Shown here in pieces: positions 1 through 8,134 of a stretch of DNA of 64,000 bases. Position 1 is the first letter of the stretch. Every line of letters begins with the position of its first letter. Source of the DNA: Methylocystis sp. L43 (GTDB lineage Bacteria; Pseudomonadota; Alphaproteobacteria; Rhizobiales; Beijerinckiaceae). The position numbers and the translations under genes were made by a program. The stretch is taken from assembly GCF_015709525.1 (NCBI RefSeq), contig NZ_JADNRA010000036.1, positions 1 to 64,000 of the forward strand, written 5' to 3'. Below the pieces are notes generated by a model that ran no database searches, was not told the DNA's origin, and saw only the letters and a list, made by a program, of their open reading frames with translations.

Positions 1-1535
1 TGAAACATATTCTCGACGGGCTTGAACGGCGGCGCGCGTCCGCCCGACTTGGCGGCGGCAAAAAGCGGATCGAAGCCCAGCACGCCCGCGGCAAGCTCAC
101 GGCGCGCGAGCGAATCGAACTGCTGCTCGATCACGGCTCGTTCGAAGAATTCGACATGTTCGTCGCCCACCGCTGCGCCGATTTCGGCATGGATCAGGGC
201 GAAAAAATTTCAGGCGACGGCGTCGTCACCGGTTGGGGAACGGTCAACGGCCGCGCCGTCTTCGTCTTCGCCAAGGACTTCACCGTCTTCGGCGGTTCGC
301 TCTCCGAGACTCACGCGCAAAAGATCACCAAGCTGCAGGACATGGCGCTGAAAAATCGCGCCCCGATCATCGGCCTCTTCGACGCCGGCGGCGCGCGCAT
401 CCAGGAAGGCGTCGCAGCGCTCGGCGGCTATGGCGAGGTCTTCCAGCGCAATGTGCTGGCCTCGGGCGTCATTCCGCAAATCTCGGTGATCATGGGCCCC
501 TGCGCCGGCGGCGACGTTTACTCGCCGGCGATGACCGACTTCATCTTCATGGTGCGCGACACGAGCTATATGTTCGTGACCGGACCCGATGTCGTGAAGA
601 CGGTGACCAACGAGACCGTCACGGCGGAAGAACTCGGCGGCGCTTCGGTGCATACGACCAAAAGCTCGATCGCCGATCGCGCATATGACAACGACGTCGA
701 AGCGCTCCTGCAGATGCGCCGGCTGATTGATTTCCTGCCTTCCTCCAACCAGGAGGAGGCGCCGGAATGGCCCGCTTTCGACGAGGTGGACCGGCTCGAC
801 GAATCGCTCGATACGATTGTTCCGGACAATCCGAACAAGCCGTACGACATCAAGGAGCTCATCCATAAGGTCGTCGACGAGGCCGACTTCTTCGAGATCC
901 AAGATGCGCATGCCCGCAATATCGTGATCGGCTTTGGCCGCATCGAAGGGCGCACGGTCGGTTTCGTCGCCAATCAGCCGCTCGTGCTCGCCGGCGTGCT
1001 CGACATCGACGCCTCCAAGAAGGCGGCGCGTTTCGTGCGTTTTTGCGACTGCTTCAACATTCCAATCGTCACCTTTGTCGACGTGCCGGGATTTCTGCCC
1101 GGCACGGCGCAAGAATATGGCGGGCTGATCAAGCATGGCGCGAAGCTGCTGTTCGCTTACGCCGAAGCGACGGTGCCGAAAGTGACCCTCATCACGCGCA
1201 AAGCGTTCGGCGGCGCCTATGACGTCATGTCCTCGAAACATCTGCGCGGCGACGTCAACTACGCCTGGCCGTCGGCGCAGATCGCCGTCATGGGCGCAAA
1301 GGGCGCCGTCGAAATCATCTTCCGCGCCGATCTCGGCGATCCGGAGAAGATCGCTCAGCGCACCAAGGAGTATGAAGATCGCTTCTTGTCGCCATTTGTC
1401 GCCGCGGAGCGTGGTTATATCGACGAAGTGATCACGCCGCGTTCGACCCGCAAACGAATCGCTCGTGCGCTTGCGCTGCTTCGCCACAAGGAATTGGAGA
1501 ATCCTTGGAAGAAGCACGACAACATTCCCTTGTAA
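1..1535 (+). CDS. pccB: Propionyl-CoA carboxylase beta subunit (start codon cut by window edge)
   Basis: This is the carboxyltransferase subunit of a biotin-dependent acyl-CoA carboxylase. It moves CO2 from carboxybiotin to propionyl-CoA to give methylmalonyl-CoA in the cytoplasm. The reading frame is open from the first bases: positions 1-2 (tg) would complete an ATG whose A lies just outside the window, and the following residues ([12 protein letters not shown], then [11 protein letters not shown]) match the family N-terminus, so the first internal ATG at 156 is too late. The product is about 511 aa, the normal length. Both crotonase-fold halves are visible, with GARIQEG and [12 protein letters not shown] in the first and [15 protein letters not shown] in the second. 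The biotin carboxylase subunit is not in the window. An acetyl-CoA or methylcrotonyl-CoA specificity is less likely. Confidence 0.95.
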   Translation, partial: KHILDGLERRRASARLGGGKKRIEAQHARGKLTARERIELLLDHGSFEEFDMFVAHRCADFGMDQGEKISGDGVVTGWGTVNGRAVFVFAKDFTVFGGSLSETHAQKITKLQDMALKNRAPIIGLFDAGGARIQEGVAALGGYGEVFQRNVLASGVIPQISVIMGPCAGGDVYSPAMTDFIFMVRDTSYMFVTGPDVVKTVTNETVTAEELGGASVHTTKSSIADRAYDNDVEALLQMRRLIDFLPSSNQEEAPEWPAFDEVDRLDESLDTIVPDNPNKPYDIKELIHKVVDEADFFEIQDAHARNIVIGFGRIEGRTVGFVANQPLVLAGVLDIDASKKAARFVRFCDCFNIPIVTFVDVPGFLPGTAQEYGGLIKHGAKLLFAYAEATVPKVTLITRKAFGGAYDVMSSKHLRGDVNYAWPSAQIAVMGAKGAVEIIFRADLGDPEKIAQRTKEYEDRFLSPFVAAERGYIDEVITPRSTRKRIARALALLRHKELENPWKKHDNIPL

Positions 1536-1662
1536 CGGCCCAATAGCGAGCGCGGCGCCGTCCCAAACGTGATGGCGTTGCGCCATTGAGGCTGGGCCCG
1601 CGTGATCCGCCTAATTCAGCGGCGCCCCGATCACAAAATTCGTCAGACTGCACATTTTTAAA

Positions 1663-1691
1663 GTGACAGTCCGCCCGTTTTGTCCTAGTGT
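1663..1691 (+). promoter_or_regulatory. Sigma-70-type promoter for the candidate small RNA
   Basis: GTGACA at 1663-1668 is followed by a 17-bp spacer and TAGTGT at 1686-1691. This is a good match to the vegetative -35/-10 pattern, with transcription expected to begin near 1698. There is no open reading frame of useful size immediately downstream, but a clear terminator follows about 200 bp later. The assignment is by pattern only. Confidence 0.5.
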
Positions 1692-1697
1692 TCGCTC

Positions 1698-1940
1698 GCC
1701 AGGTTGGTTGGGGTAAAAGCCTAAGCGTCGAATGCGTCGCAGGAATTAAGCCCAGCTACGGTCCAAGTCGGGGAGGACGCCGAACAGAACGCAGTTCGCC
1801 GAGGCTCGCAAGATGAGTCGGCGCGAACGGGGCTATCGGAGCGACTTAAGACTTCGGAGCTTGGCGTTTCAGTTTGGTTAAGGACGGGGTGCCAAAGAGC
1901 GGGGAGCGGCGGGACGCCATTCCCGCTCTTTGTGTTTTTA
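1698..1940 (+). ncRNA. Candidate structured small RNA of about 240 nt
   Basis: The 560-bp gap between pccB and the thioredoxin gene holds a promoter-like pair at 1663-1691 and a strong intrinsic terminator at 1894-1940. Between them is a hairpin at 1794-1828, GTTCGC(GC)CGA pairing with TCGGCGCGAAC around an apical CTC/GAG stem. I do not recognise a known family: it lacks the tmRNA, RNase P and SRP RNA signatures I know. Alternatively it encodes a 22-residue arginine-rich peptide (ATG at 1813, stop at 1879-1881) preceded by GAGG at 1800-1804. It could also be a long leader of trxA that is attenuated by the terminator. Confidence 0.4.
1894..1940 (+). terminator. Rho-independent terminator
   Basis: A perfect 10-bp stem, AAAGAGCGGG (1894-1903) with CCCGCTCTTT (1922-1931), encloses a small inner GGCG/CGCC hairpin. 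It is followed by gtgttttta, with five T at 1935-1939. It lies 157 bp upstream of the thioredoxin start, so it ends a transcript that starts in the pccB-trxA gap or extends from pccB. Confidence 0.8.
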
Positions 1941-2096
1941 TCGACGCGCGACACATTCGCTTGATGAATCGCTATCGTCGAAGAATGATTCCGATCGGTC
2001 TGAACTGGATCTGCTTGGGACGTCGCCTTGACGGGCGATGACGCGCTTCCTACGTTCCGCGCACGTCTAACGAAAAGCCCCAATGGAAGGCCGGCC

Positions 2097-2417
2097 ATGA
2101 CCACGCAGAAAATCACTGACGCCACTTTCGAACAGGAAGTGCTCAAATCCGCCGAGCCGGTTGTTGTCGATTTTTGGGCGGAATGGTGCGGTCCCTGCCG
2201 CATGATCGCCCCGGCGCTGGAGGAGATCGCCGCGGAGATGAAGGGCAAGATCAAAGTCGTCAAGCTCAACATCGACGAAAACCCTGCCGTGGCGAGCAAG
2301 CTCGGCATACGATCGATTCCGACGCTTATTCTGTTCAAGGACGGCAAGGCCGCAGCGCAAAAGGTCGGCGCCGCGCCCAAGGGCGAATTGTCGCGGTGGA
2401 TCGCTGCAGCCGTGTGA
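2097..2417 (+). CDS. trxA: Thioredoxin
   Basis: This is a small cytoplasmic dithiol reductant of 106 aa. The active site WCGPC is at residues 30-34 and the cis-proline is in SIPT at about residue 75, as expected for TrxA. The ATG at 2097 is preceded by GGAAGG (2085-2090) at good spacing. The open frame runs further upstream to 2028, but those codons ([13 protein letters not shown]) do not look like a thioredoxin. It is followed 81 bp later by modA on the same strand, which is probably a separate unit. It could be one of several thioredoxins in the genome, and the general TrxA role is inferred from the canonical motif and lack of a signal peptide. Confidence 0.93.
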   Translation: MTTQKITDATFEQEVLKSAEPVVVDFWAEWCGPCRMIAPALEEIAAEMKGKIKVVKLNIDENPAVASKLGIRSIPTLILFKDGKAAAQKVGAAPKGELSRWIAAAV

Positions 2418-2498
2418 ACGATTCTTGCAATTGGGTCCAGCGGCCGGCGCATCGCAACAGGCATGCTTTCGAGCCATTAAACCTCGGGAGCTGCATAG

Positions 2499-3281
2499 AT
2501 GCGCCGACTGCATGGGTTTCTCGCTTTCTGTTGCCTGATTGTTTTGACGCTCGCGCCGCTCGGCGCGGCGGCGGCCAGCGAAATCACCATCGCGGCGGCG
2601 TCCGATCTCAAATTCGCGCTGCAGGAAATCGTCTCCAACTTCCAGGCCGCCCATAAGAGCGACAAGGTCGACGTTGTTTACGGCTCTTCCGGCAAGCTGC
2701 AGACGCAGATCCGCGAGGGCGCGCCCTTCGACATTTTCTTTTCGGCCGACATCGCCTATGCGCGCGCGCTGCGCAAGGACGGCTACGCAGCGACCGAGCC
2801 TACGCCCTACGCGGTTGGCAGGATCGTTTTATGGAGCGCGACGCGGGACGCGGCAAAAATGCGCCTGGAGGATCTTGCGGATCCCAAGATCGGCAAGATC
2901 GCGATCGCCAATCCGGCGCATGCGCCTTACGGCAGATGCGCGGAACAAGTGCTGCGCGCCGCCGGCCTTTGGGACAAGGTGAAGGATAAGCTTGTCTTCG
3001 GCGAGAACATCTCGCAGGCGACGCAATACGCCGAGACAGGCGCCGCCGATGTCGCGCTGACCGCTCTTTCCATCGCTTTGAGCAAAGAGGTCGCGGACCG
3101 AGGCGGCTATTCTCTGATCCCTGAAACGCTGCATTCACGACTCGAACAGGCCTATGTCGTGACGCGCCAGGGCGCCGACAAAGCTCTGACGAAGACCTTT
3201 CTCGACTATCTCAAAACCGGACAGTCGCAGACGATCATGATCAAGTTTGGCTTCGCGCCCCCCGGCCAAGCCGCGCGGTAG
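2499..3281 (+). CDS. modA: Molybdate ABC transporter, periplasmic binding protein
   Basis: This 260-aa extracytoplasmic solute-binding protein captures molybdate (or tungstate) for the ModBC permease. The first 27 or so residues form a signal peptide ([15 protein letters not shown], ending in an Ala-rich cleavage region). The mature protein starts with [15 protein letters not shown], and [13 protein letters not shown] and [13 protein letters not shown] follow; these are typical ModA oxyanion-binding segments. AGQ-type C-terminal signatures are replaced by a Gly-Ser-rich end, which is within family variation. It is the first gene of modABC. I see no ModE-type operator upstream, but the search was by eye. 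Confidence 0.93.
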   Translation: MRRLHGFLAFCCLIVLTLAPLGAAAASEITIAAASDLKFALQEIVSNFQAAHKSDKVDVVYGSSGKLQTQIREGAPFDIFFSADIAYARALRKDGYAATEPTPYAVGRIVLWSATRDAAKMRLEDLADPKIGKIAIANPAHAPYGRCAEQVLRAAGLWDKVKDKLVFGENISQATQYAETGAADVALTALSIALSKEVADRGGYSLIPETLHSRLEQAYVVTRQGADKALTKTFLDYLKTGQSQTIMIKFGFAPPGQAAR

Positions 3282-3384
3282 GGCGTTTCGTCCGTGCACG
3301 AATCCGCTAAGATGTGGAACAGGCGGCGCTGACAGTCTTCCGCCTGTCCTAACTTTACCGCCGCCGCTCGCCGGCAGGTCTCAC

Positions 3385-4059
3385 ATGCCAACATCTGAAG
3401 ATTTCGCGGCGATCTGGCTGACGCTCAAGCTCGCGACGATCGTCACCTTTCTGCTGCTCCTGATCGGCGGGCCATTGGCGTGGTGGCTGGCGCGCACGCA
3501 CTCCTGGCTCAAGGGACCATTGGGGGCCGTCGTGGCGCTGCCGCTGGTTCTGCCGCCGACGGTGCTGGGCTTTTACCTGCTGCTGACCATGGGCCCGCAT
3601 GGACCCCTGGGCAGGCTCACGGCGTTCCTCGGCGTCGCGCCCTTGCCGTTCACCTTCGCCGGCCTCGTCGTGGCGTCGCTTTTTTATTCGCTGCCCTTCG
3701 TGGTGCAGCCGATTCAGAACGCCTTCGAGGCGATGGGCGATCGTCCGCTGGAGGCCGCCGCCACCTTGCGCGCGAGCCCGCTGGACGCTTTCTTCACGGT
3801 GGCGCTGCCTCTGGCGAGGCCCGGTCTCGTCACCGCGGCCATCCTCGGCTTTGCACATACCGTCGGTGAATTCGGCGTCGTTCTGATGATCGGCGGCGCC
3901 ATTCCGGACAAGACGCGGGTGGTGTCGGTTCTGATCTATGATCAGGTCGAATCGATGAACTATGAGCGCGCACATTGGCTCGCGGGGGGCATGCTGCTGT
4001 TCAGTTTCTGCGTTCTCCTCGCGCTCTATGGGCGCCGACGGAACGGCCGCTATGGCTGA
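3385..4059 (+). CDS. modB: Molybdate ABC transporter, permease
   Basis: Inner-membrane permease of 224 aa with about five transmembrane segments, the usual ModB length. The EAA-like cytoplasmic loop that docks with the ATPase is seen as [20 protein letters not shown], followed by [17 protein letters not shown] chose the ATG at 3385 (MPTSEDF). The frame is open from 3247, but that would give a 46-residue Pro/Arg-rich extension overlapping the end of modA. The stop codon overlaps the start of modC, so the two subunits are probably translationally coupled. Confidence 0.92.
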   Translation: MPTSEDFAAIWLTLKLATIVTFLLLLIGGPLAWWLARTHSWLKGPLGAVVALPLVLPPTVLGFYLLLTMGPHGPLGRLTAFLGVAPLPFTFAGLVVASLFYSLPFVVQPIQNAFEAMGDRPLEAAATLRASPLDAFFTVALPLARPGLVTAAILGFAHTVGEFGVVLMIGGAIPDKTRVVSVLIYDQVESMNYERAHWLAGGMLLFSFCVLLALYGRRRNGRYG

Positions 4060-5146
4060 CGGCGCCATCGCCGCGCGTTTCCGCCTCGCCTATTCCGGCT
4101 TCACGCTCGACGTTGATCTGGAGCTGCCGGGACGCGGCGTCACGGCGCTTTTTGGCCCTTCCGGCTCAGGCAAGTCGACCGCCCTGCGCTGCATGGCGGG
4201 GCTGGCGCGCGCCCCCGACGGGCTTCTCAAGATCGGCAGCGACGTCTGGCAAGACGAGGCGCATGGCGTCTTCGTGCCGACGCATCGCCGCGCGCTTGGC
4301 ATGGTGTTTCAAGATGCGAGCCTTTTTTCCCATCTGACCGTCAAAGGAAATCTCGACTATGGAATGACCCGCGCGCGCGTCACGGCGGCCGAGGCGGGCC
4401 GCGACGCGCTCTGCGAAATGCTCGACATCGCCGCTCTGGCGGCGCGCTGGCCGGATACGCTTTCCGGCGGCGAGCGACAGAGAGTGGCGATCGCCCGCGC
4501 CCTGCTGACGCGTCCACAACTGCTGCTCATGGATGAGCCGCTGGCGTCGCTCGACGTGGCGCGCCGTCTCGACGTGTTGCCCTATCTCGAACGGCTGCGC
4601 GACGAACTCGACATCCCGATCATCTACGTCAGCCATGCGCCCGAAGAAGTCACGCGCATCGCCGACGAGGCCGTCGTGCTCGATCGCGGTCGCGTCGTCG
4701 CGCGCGGCGCGCCGCTCGACGTGCTGCCAAGCGCAAGCCGTCTTGTCGAAGGCGGCCGATTCGGCGTGGTCAACGCGCTCAAGGCGCGCGTCGTCGCCGT
4801 CGACGACGCTTACGGCGTTACGCGGCTTGCCCATCCGGCAGGCGAGATCTTGATCGCGGCGCGTCTGACAACCCAGCGCGAGGCGCGCGTCGTCATGCGC
4901 GCGACAGACGTCGCCCTTGCGATGTCGGAACCCCGCGACACCAGCGTGCGCACGATTTTGCGCGGCCGCATCGAGAAGATCGATGCGACCGAGAGCGCCC
5001 TCGCCTTCGTCACGCTGACGCTCGTTGGCGGCGACCGCCTTGTCTCGGCGATCACGCGCCTCGCGCTCGACGAGTTGCGGCTGACCGTCGGCGCAGACGT
5101 ATTCGTCCTGGTGAAGTCTGTCGCGCTCGATGAACGCGGTCTATAG
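4052..5146 (+). CDS. modC: Molybdate ABC transporter, ATP-binding protein
   Basis: ATPase subunit of 364 aa that powers molybdate import. Walker A is GPSGSGKST, the ABC signature is [10 protein letters not shown] and Walker B is [12 protein letters not shown]. The last 80 or so residues form a molybdate-binding TOBE domain ([14 protein letters not shown]), which marks ModC rather than a generic importer. The ATG at 4052 overlaps the last 8 bp of modB. The gene converges on the DUF4010 gene: its stop TAG (5144-5146) directly abuts the reverse-strand stop (5141-5143), together spelling the palindrome CTATAG. Confidence 0.94.
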   Translation: MADGAIAARFRLAYSGFTLDVDLELPGRGVTALFGPSGSGKSTALRCMAGLARAPDGLLKIGSDVWQDEAHGVFVPTHRRALGMVFQDASLFSHLTVKGNLDYGMTRARVTAAEAGRDALCEMLDIAALAARWPDTLSGGERQRVAIARALLTRPQLLLMDEPLASLDVARRLDVLPYLERLRDELDIPIIYVSHAPEEVTRIADEAVVLDRGRVVARGAPLDVLPSASRLVEGGRFGVVNALKARVVAVDDAYGVTRLAHPAGEILIAARLTTQREARVVMRATDVALAMSEPRDTSVRTILRGRIEKIDATESALAFVTLTLVGGDRLVSAITRLALDELRLTVGADVFVLVKSVALDERGL

Positions 5147-6427
5147 GCCTGCGAATTCCGCGAGCCACAACGCCATGAGCGCCCCGGCGACGGCGAGAGC
5201 GGAAGCCGCGGCGAGTCTTTGGCCCATTCCGGCGCCGCCGATAACCCAGCCCATCGCCACTTTCGACGCCGTGTTCGACAGCAGCGCCAGCAGCACCGCC
5301 CCCGCCGCCGCCCTTATGCCGATCTCGCTTGCGCCGAGCCGCGCCATTGTCAGTCCGATCGCGTCAACGTCGACGATGCCGGAAATGGCCGCGAGCGCAT
5401 AAGCGCCGCCGCTTCCGGCGAAATGCGTCGCGAGCCGCGAGAGGATCATCACGCTCGCAAGGAGCGCGCCGAATTTGAGCACCGCCATCAGATCCAGCGG
5501 ATTGCCGACAGAAAAGCCGCTCGATTCTGCGGGCCGCTCGCTTCTCCGCAGGAGAAAGACTCCGGCGAGCGCGAAGAGCACGCCGGCCGCAACGACCGGC
5601 GGCGCCAAACGCCACGCCAGCGTCGGATTGATGACCGCGATGACGGCGATGATTCGCGGCGCCATCACCGCATTGGCGAAGATTGCGCCCGCCGCCGAAG
5701 CGCCAATCTGCGACGGATGTTCCCGCGCCAGCCGAGACATCGCCGCCGTCGCGGCGGTCGATGACGCCAACCCTCCCGCCATGCCGGCGACGGCGACGCC
5801 GCGGCCGTAGCCGATAATCTTTACGGCGACGTAGCCCGCGAAGGAAATCACGCCGATCAGCACGGTCATCAGCCACAATTCGAAAGGGTTCACCGCTTGC
5901 CACGGGTCGATGGCGCGATTCGGCAAAACCGGCAGCAAGATGAAGCTCATCGCCAGCAGCGCCAGCCCGGAGCGCAGCTCGTCCCAGGTGATGCGCTTGA
6001 CGAAGCCGTGGAGAAACCCTTTGAGCGCCAGGATCGCGGTCGTCGCCACCGCAGCCGCGGCCGCCGCCTGTATGTCGCCGATCACGGCGAAGGCGCCGAG
6101 CGAAAAGGCAAGCGACGCCGCGACGACGGTCGTCGCGCCAAAGGTCTCATCATGGACATTTTCGCGGTAGCGATAGACCCCGACCAAAGCGCCGACGAAG
6201 GCGAAGGCGATCGCCAAAGCGACGACGCCGGAAGCGCCAAAAGGCTGAACGATTGCGCCCCACACGCCGCCAAGCAGTCCGGCAAGCCCATGCGTGCGCA
6301 GGCCGGCGGCGCGCTCGCCTTCCGACTCGTCGCGTGACGTCCAGCCTCGTTCCAAGCCAATGAGCAGCCCGATCGCCAGCGCGATCGACAGTCTCTGAAT
6401 CAGCTCGATGGCGCTTAATTCGTACAT
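5141..6427 (-). CDS. MgtC/SapB-DUF4010 family membrane protein
   Basis: Integral membrane protein of 428 aa, with an N-terminal MgtC-like part followed by a DUF4010 region. The N-terminus (ELSAIELIQRLSIALAIG, then LLIGLERGW and RAAGLRTHGLAGLLGG) is the conserved MgtC-type segment. About ten to twelve hydrophobic stretches follow. The role of this combined family is not established; ion homeostasis is a reasonable guess. I chose the ATG at 6427. The longer frame to 6532 only reads through the upstream YjbR-like gene in another frame. The start lies inside the end of that gene, which suggests coupled translation. Confidence 0.85.
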   Translation of the reverse strand: MYELSAIELIQRLSIALAIGLLIGLERGWTSRDESEGERAAGLRTHGLAGLLGGVWGAIVQPFGASGVVALAIAFAFVGALVGVYRYRENVHDETFGATTVVAASLAFSLGAFAVIGDIQAAAAAAVATTAILALKGFLHGFVKRITWDELRSGLALLAMSFILLPVLPNRAIDPWQAVNPFELWLMTVLIGVISFAGYVAVKIIGYGRGVAVAGMAGGLASSTAATAAMSRLAREHPSQIGASAAGAIFANAVMAPRIIAVIAVINPTLAWRLAPPVVAAGVLFALAGVFLLRRSERPAESSGFSVGNPLDLMAVLKFGALLASVMILSRLATHFAGSGGAYALAAISGIVDVDAIGLTMARLGASEIGIRAAAGAVLLALLSNTASKVAMGWVIGGAGMGQRLAAASALAVAGALMALWLAEFAGL

Positions 6428-6756
6428 TTCTTCTTCTTTGCCGTCTTTTTCTTTGTGGCGTGACGCCAAGCAGTTTCCAGCGCGTCGCGCAGCTCCGAGA
6501 CGTCGATCGCCTCGAGCAGAATCGTCGTCCATCCCTGCCGTCCCCAGGCGTTGGGGACCGGCGCAAAGGCTTGCGGCGCCATCATGGATTTGAACGCCTG
6601 CTCTTCGGGCGCGAATTTCACGTTGGCCGTCAGTCCGTCGGCGGCGAGACTCGCGTAGATCCGCGCGACCTTAAAAGCAGTTTTGTCGAAATGCGGCGCT
6701 TCGCGCGTTCCCTCGAGCGACATTGCGATGCGCCGGAAATCACGGCTGGTGGCCAC
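6415..6756 (-). CDS. MmcQ/YjbR-like (DUF419) protein
   Basis: Small cytoplasmic protein of 113 aa with the CyaY-like fold of the YjbR family. The pattern DFRRIAMSLEGTREAPHFDKTAF near the N-terminus and GWTTILLEAID with a DALETAWR-type helix near the C-terminus are typical. The start is a GTG at 6756; starting at the internal ATG (6723) would remove the conserved DFRRIA. The C-terminus is a lysine run (KKKTAKKKK), unusual in otherwise Arg-rich neighbours. It overlaps the downstream DUF4010 gene by 13 bp. The molecular function is unknown; DNA binding has been suggested for the family. Confidence 0.82.
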   Translation of the reverse strand: MATSRDFRRIAMSLEGTREAPHFDKTAFKVARIYASLAADGLTANVKFAPEEQAFKSMMAPQAFAPVPNAWGRQGWTTILLEAIDVSELRDALETAWRHATKKKTAKKKKCTN

Positions 6757-6858
6757 GACTACTCCATCAAGACCCGACGCGGTGTGCGCCGCTCAAGATC
6801 ATATGGCGCGTGGCCGCCAGAGCGTGCGCCTGACCGAGATTAGCAATAGAAGGCTTGT

Positions 6859-8022
6859 ATGAACTTACCCCTACCCCCATCCCGTCGCTCCCATATCGCG
6901 CCCTTCATGGCGATGGACGTGCTGCGCGACGCCAAAGCCTTGGAGCGCGCCGGCCGCAGCATCATCCATTTGGAGCTTGGCGAACCCGGGGTCGCCGCGC
7001 CGCGCCGCGTGCGCGAGGCCGCCGCCGAGTCGCTGCGCAACGGCTCGATCGGCTATGGCGAAGCGCTCGGCGACGCGCCATTGCGCCAGCGCATCGCGCG
7101 CCACTATCGTGAGCGCTATGGCGCCGAGGTCACGTCCGACCGCGTCATCGCCACGACAGGCTCATCCGGCGGCTTTCTACTCGCCTTTCTCGCCGCGTTC
7201 GATCCAGGAGCGAGAATCGCCGTCACCGCGCCTGGCTATCCGGCCTATGCGAACATCCTTTCGGCGCTCGGCTTGGAGCCGGTCCTGCTCGACGTCGGCG
7301 AAGAGACGCGCTTTGCGCCCACAGCGGCGATGCTCGAAGCGGCCCATCGCGACAGGAAGCTTCACGGCGCGCTCTTCATGAGTCCCGCCAATCCGACCGG
7401 CGCGATGATCGCGCGCGATGAATTGGCGCGGATCTGCGCCTTCTGCGACGAAGCCGAAATCGTTCTCGTCTCCGACGAGATCTATCACGGACTCGAATAT
7501 GAGATGCGCGCGGAGACCGCGCTGCGGTTCTCGCAACGCGCTCTGGTCATCAATTCCTTCTCTAAATATTACGCGATGACCGGATGGCGGCTCGGCTGGC
7601 TGGTCGCGCCGCCCGAATTGATGCGTCCGCTCGAGCGGTTGCAGCAGTCGCTGGCGATCTGCGCCCCGACCCTGTCGCAGCGGGCGGCCCTCGCCGCTTT
7701 CGACGCGGGCGACGAATTGGAGGCGAACCGCGCCGCTTACGGCCGAAACCGGGCGCTTCTGCTCGACCGCCTTCCCAAATTGGGATTGGACAATTTCGCG
7801 CCGCCCGACGGCGCGTTTTACATCTACGCCGACATCTCGCGTTTCACCGACGATTCGATCGGGTTCTGTCGGCGGATGTTGCACGAAGCCGGCGTCGCGA
7901 CGACGCCCGGCCTCGATTTTGATCCGCGCCGCGGCGCAAAAACGCTGCGGCTTTCTTACGCCGGGCCGGAGGCGGACATGCGCGAGGGCCTCGCCCGCCT
8001 AGAAGCCTGGCTGCGGCCCTAA
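6859..8022 (+). CDS. PLP-dependent aminotransferase, class I/II
   Basis: Fold-type I aminotransferase of 387 aa. The PLP-binding lysine is in NSFSKYYAMTGWRLGW (about Lys236), with the upstream SDEIYHGLEY carrying the PLP-contacting Asp and Tyr. SPANPTG is the conserved Asn loop, and the substrate-carboxylate Arg is probably in LRLSYAG near the C-terminus. The amino-acid substrate cannot be fixed from sequence; aspartate/aromatic-like or alanine-type enzymes are candidates. The gene is convergent with rne, and its stop codon forms the edge of a 113-bp palindromic repeat. Confidence 0.88.
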   Translation: MNLPLPPSRRSHIAPFMAMDVLRDAKALERAGRSIIHLELGEPGVAAPRRVREAAAESLRNGSIGYGEALGDAPLRQRIARHYRERYGAEVTSDRVIATTGSSGGFLLAFLAAFDPGARIAVTAPGYPAYANILSALGLEPVLLDVGEETRFAPTAAMLEAAHRDRKLHGALFMSPANPTGAMIARDELARICAFCDEAEIVLVSDEIYHGLEYEMRAETALRFSQRALVINSFSKYYAMTGWRLGWLVAPPELMRPLERLQQSLAICAPTLSQRAALAAFDAGDELEANRAAYGRNRALLLDRLPKLGLDNFAPPDGAFYIYADISRFTDDSIGFCRRMLHEAGVATTPGLDFDPRRGAKTLRLSYAGPEADMREGLARLEAWLRP

Positions 8023-8134
8023 GAGCAGGTTCCGAAAAAGTTGATAGACTTTTTCGATGAGAACCTGCTCCACGATTTTGATTTTGAGCGATTCCTTATC
8101 GATCACATGACTCCATGTGATCGGGAAACGCTCT
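8022..8134. repeat. 113-bp two-hairpin repeat, copy 1
   Basis: The element starts on the aminotransferase stop codon and ends on the rne stop codon, filling the gap between the convergent genes. Hairpin 1 pairs GAGCAGGTTC with GAACCTGCTC and, further in, GAAAAAGT with ACTTTTTC. Hairpin 2 pairs GATCACATG with CATGTGATC. The outermost AGAGC and GCTCT also match. A second copy with about nine differences lies at 55401-55513. A bidirectional terminator is a natural role, but this is inference. Confidence 0.85.

Noticed and set aside
2418-2498. ModE operator or Moco riboswitch upstream of modA
   Set aside because: Only 81 bp and no matching dyad or riboswitch fold recognised.
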